DNA of 45,877 nucleotides from positions 1 through 45,877 of IMG/VR virus record IMGVR_UViG_3300042906_001203, one strand, 5' to 3'. Shown here in pieces: positions 44,649 to 45,877 of this stretch (its first letter is position 1; each line of letters starts with the position of its first letter). This stretch comes from a virus. Position numbers and translations under genes: made by a program. Below the pieces are notes generated by a model. It saw only the letters and a program-made list of their open reading frames with translations, had not been told where the DNA came from and did not search any database.

Positions 44649-44674
44649 CCTCTAGGAAACTAGGGGTATTTTTT
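44646..44674 (+). terminator. Intrinsic terminator hairpin that also holds the gp13 ribosome binding site
   Basis: A ten-pair stem (ATACCTCTAG with CTAGGGGTAT, one G-U pair), a GAAA tetraloop and a run of T through 44674, directly before the gp13 ATG at 44675. The AGGGG of the 3' arm (44662-44666) is the only Shine-Dalgarno-like sequence before that ATG. Confidence 0.8.
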
Positions 44675-45505
44675 ATGGCGCAACCATCTAGTAGAGCGGA
44701 GTTGAAAGATTACTGCCTCAAACAATTAGGAAAGCCCGTTTTAGAAATAAATGTAGATGACGATCAGATCGATAATTTAATTGATGATGCAATTCAATAT
44801 TATCATGAACGCCATTTTGATGGTATTGATCGTGTATTTTTAAAACACAAACTTACCCCTGCAACTAAAACAACATTAGCTCAACCAGGGCCAGTAGGTT
44901 CTGCATCTACTTCAGGTAGCGTCGTTGGAGCTGGATTGACTTCACTTACTTATGTTGAAGGAGTCAATTACTTGCCTCTTCCAGATAGTATTATTGGTGT
45001 AAATAATATTCTTAAGATCAATTCCAGTACAATTTCAGACGGTCTTTTTAATATTAAATATCAGTTATTCTTAAATGATGTTTACTATTATGGTGCATTA
45101 GATCTTCTTAATTATGCAATGGTCAAAAGGTATCTTGAAGATTTGGATTTTCTTTTGAATCCTCATGCACAAATCAGATTCAATAAGAAGAATCATAAAT
45201 TATATCTTGACATTGATTGGTCTCAAGTTGGCGAGAATGAATATGTTATTATTGATTGTTATAGAGTTCTAGATCCATCAGATGCACCAAAACTCTACAA
45301 CGATTGGTGGTTAAAAAAATACCTCACTGCTCTCATCAAAAAACAGTGGGGACAGAACATGATTAAATTCAATGGAGTCTTACTTCCAGGTGGAGTTCAG
45401 TTGAATGGAAGACAGATCTATGATGATGGAGTTGCCGAAGTAGAAAAATTGGAACAACAACTTAAGGATGAATACGAATTACCACCACTTGATCTCATAG
45501 GTTGA
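44675..45505 (+). CDS. 13: Neck protein gp13 (head completion)
   Basis: A 276-residue protein. The opening (RAELKDYCLKQLGKPVLEINVDDDQIDNLIDDAIQYYHERHFDG) is a well-conserved signature of cyanophage-type gp13, and YYYGALDLLNYAMVKRYLEDLDFLLNP and WWLKKYLTALIKKQWGQNM are further conserved blocks. T4 gp13 is 309 residues and joins the portal to the neck after DNA packaging, together with gp14. The next gene is gp14 with the start 1 nt after this stop, keeping the T4 order 13-14. Expression is likely set by the overlapping promoter and hairpin just before it. Confidence 0.92.
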   Translation: MAQPSSRAELKDYCLKQLGKPVLEINVDDDQIDNLIDDAIQYYHERHFDGIDRVFLKHKLTPATKTTLAQPGPVGSASTSGSVVGAGLTSLTYVEGVNYLPLPDSIIGVNNILKINSSTISDGLFNIKYQLFLNDVYYYGALDLLNYAMVKRYLEDLDFLLNPHAQIRFNKKNHKLYLDIDWSQVGENEYVIIDCYRVLDPSDAPKLYNDWWLKKYLTALIKKQWGQNMIKFNGVLLPGGVQLNGRQIYDDGVAEVEKLEQQLKDEYELPPLDLIG

Positions 45506-45506
45506 T

Positions 45507-45877
45507 ATGTCACCACTCAATTCTTATTTTCTTCAAGGATCTCCGAGTGAGCAAAGGCTTATTCAAGATCTAATTAACGAACAACTTAAAATGTATGGAC
45601 AAGATGTTCTATACATGCCTAGAAGAATCATTGGAGAAAATACAGTTATTAAAGAAGTAACCGCATCCAAATTTGATGATAGTTTTCGTATTGAAGCCTA
45701 TCTAATGAATTTTGAGGGATTTAGTGGTAATGGAGATTTACTAAGTAAATTTGGTGTCAGAAGTAATGATGAAATTAATCTTGTCATCTCAAAAGAAAGA
45801 TACGATGATTTTATCTCACCATTATTAAAATTATGGCCAGAAAATGAAAGAAAAGTTGCATATAGACCTCAAGAAGG
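45507..45877 (+). CDS. 14: Neck protein gp14 (3'-truncated by window edge)
   Basis: The first 123 codons of a reading frame open to the window end. The start MSPLNSYFLQGSPSEQRLIQDLINEQ and the following YGQDVLYMPRRIIGENTVIKEV are typical of gp14 in marine T4-like phages; LMNFEGFSGNGDLLSKFG and DEINLVISKERYDD continue the match. T4 gp14 (256 residues) completes the neck with gp13. It starts 1 nt after the gp13 stop (TGATATG), so the two are translationally coupled. Confidence 0.9.
   Translation, partial: MSPLNSYFLQGSPSEQRLIQDLINEQLKMYGQDVLYMPRRIIGENTVIKEVTASKFDDSFRIEAYLMNFEGFSGNGDLLSKFGVRSNDEINLVISKERYDDFISPLLKLWPENERKVAYRPQE

Overview
The window reads as part of the virion-structure region of a large, AT-rich T4-like myovirus of marine type. 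The strongest anchors are the last two genes, which match neck proteins gp13 and gp14 of cyanophage-type T4-like phages. Further support comes from a gp8-like baseplate wedge protein, a DUF4815-type giant structural protein, a tail fibre with an S74 chaperone tail, and T4-style late promoter boxes (TATAAATA or one-base variants) before many genes. The flavin-dependent halogenase and the 2-oxoglutarate/Fe(II) oxygenases are accessory genes known from marine T4-like cyanophages. No photosynthesis gene is visible, so a cyanobacterial host is likely but a SAR11-type host is not excluded.

Layout. Nt 1-19080: three very large baseplate or tail proteins, namely a gp7-position protein of more than 3300 residues cut by the left edge, gp8, and a 2504-residue DUF4815-type protein. 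Nt 19085-21414: four smaller structural genes, closed by a strong intrinsic terminator. Nt 21504-26269: a small protein and a 1465-residue repeat protein that share a repeat motif. Nt 26313-33659: a 2448-residue tail fibre with an Mtd-like N-terminus and an S74 autoproteolytic C-terminus. Nt 33659-40880: two sets of three small adhesin-like paralogues with two small helper-type proteins. Nt 35880-44638, interleaved with these: five predicted 2OG-Fe(II) oxygenases, a flavin-dependent halogenase and two related unknown proteins. Nt 44675-45877: gp13 and gp14 (partial).

How it may work together. The plus-strand structural genes appear to be driven by late promoters spaced along the cluster. Two of the oxygenase genes lie on the minus strand, each with its own identical sigma-70-like -10 box, so they may be expressed at a different time. 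The placement of oxidative tailoring enzymes between Trp/Tyr-rich adhesin genes suggests, as inference only, that the enzymes modify virion adhesins or a host surface molecule. Before gp13, a late promoter lies inside the 5' arm of a terminator hairpin whose 3' arm carries the ribosome binding site, which would be a compact timing switch. There is no gene-free stretch above 100 bases and I saw no tRNA, CRISPR array or insertion sequence.
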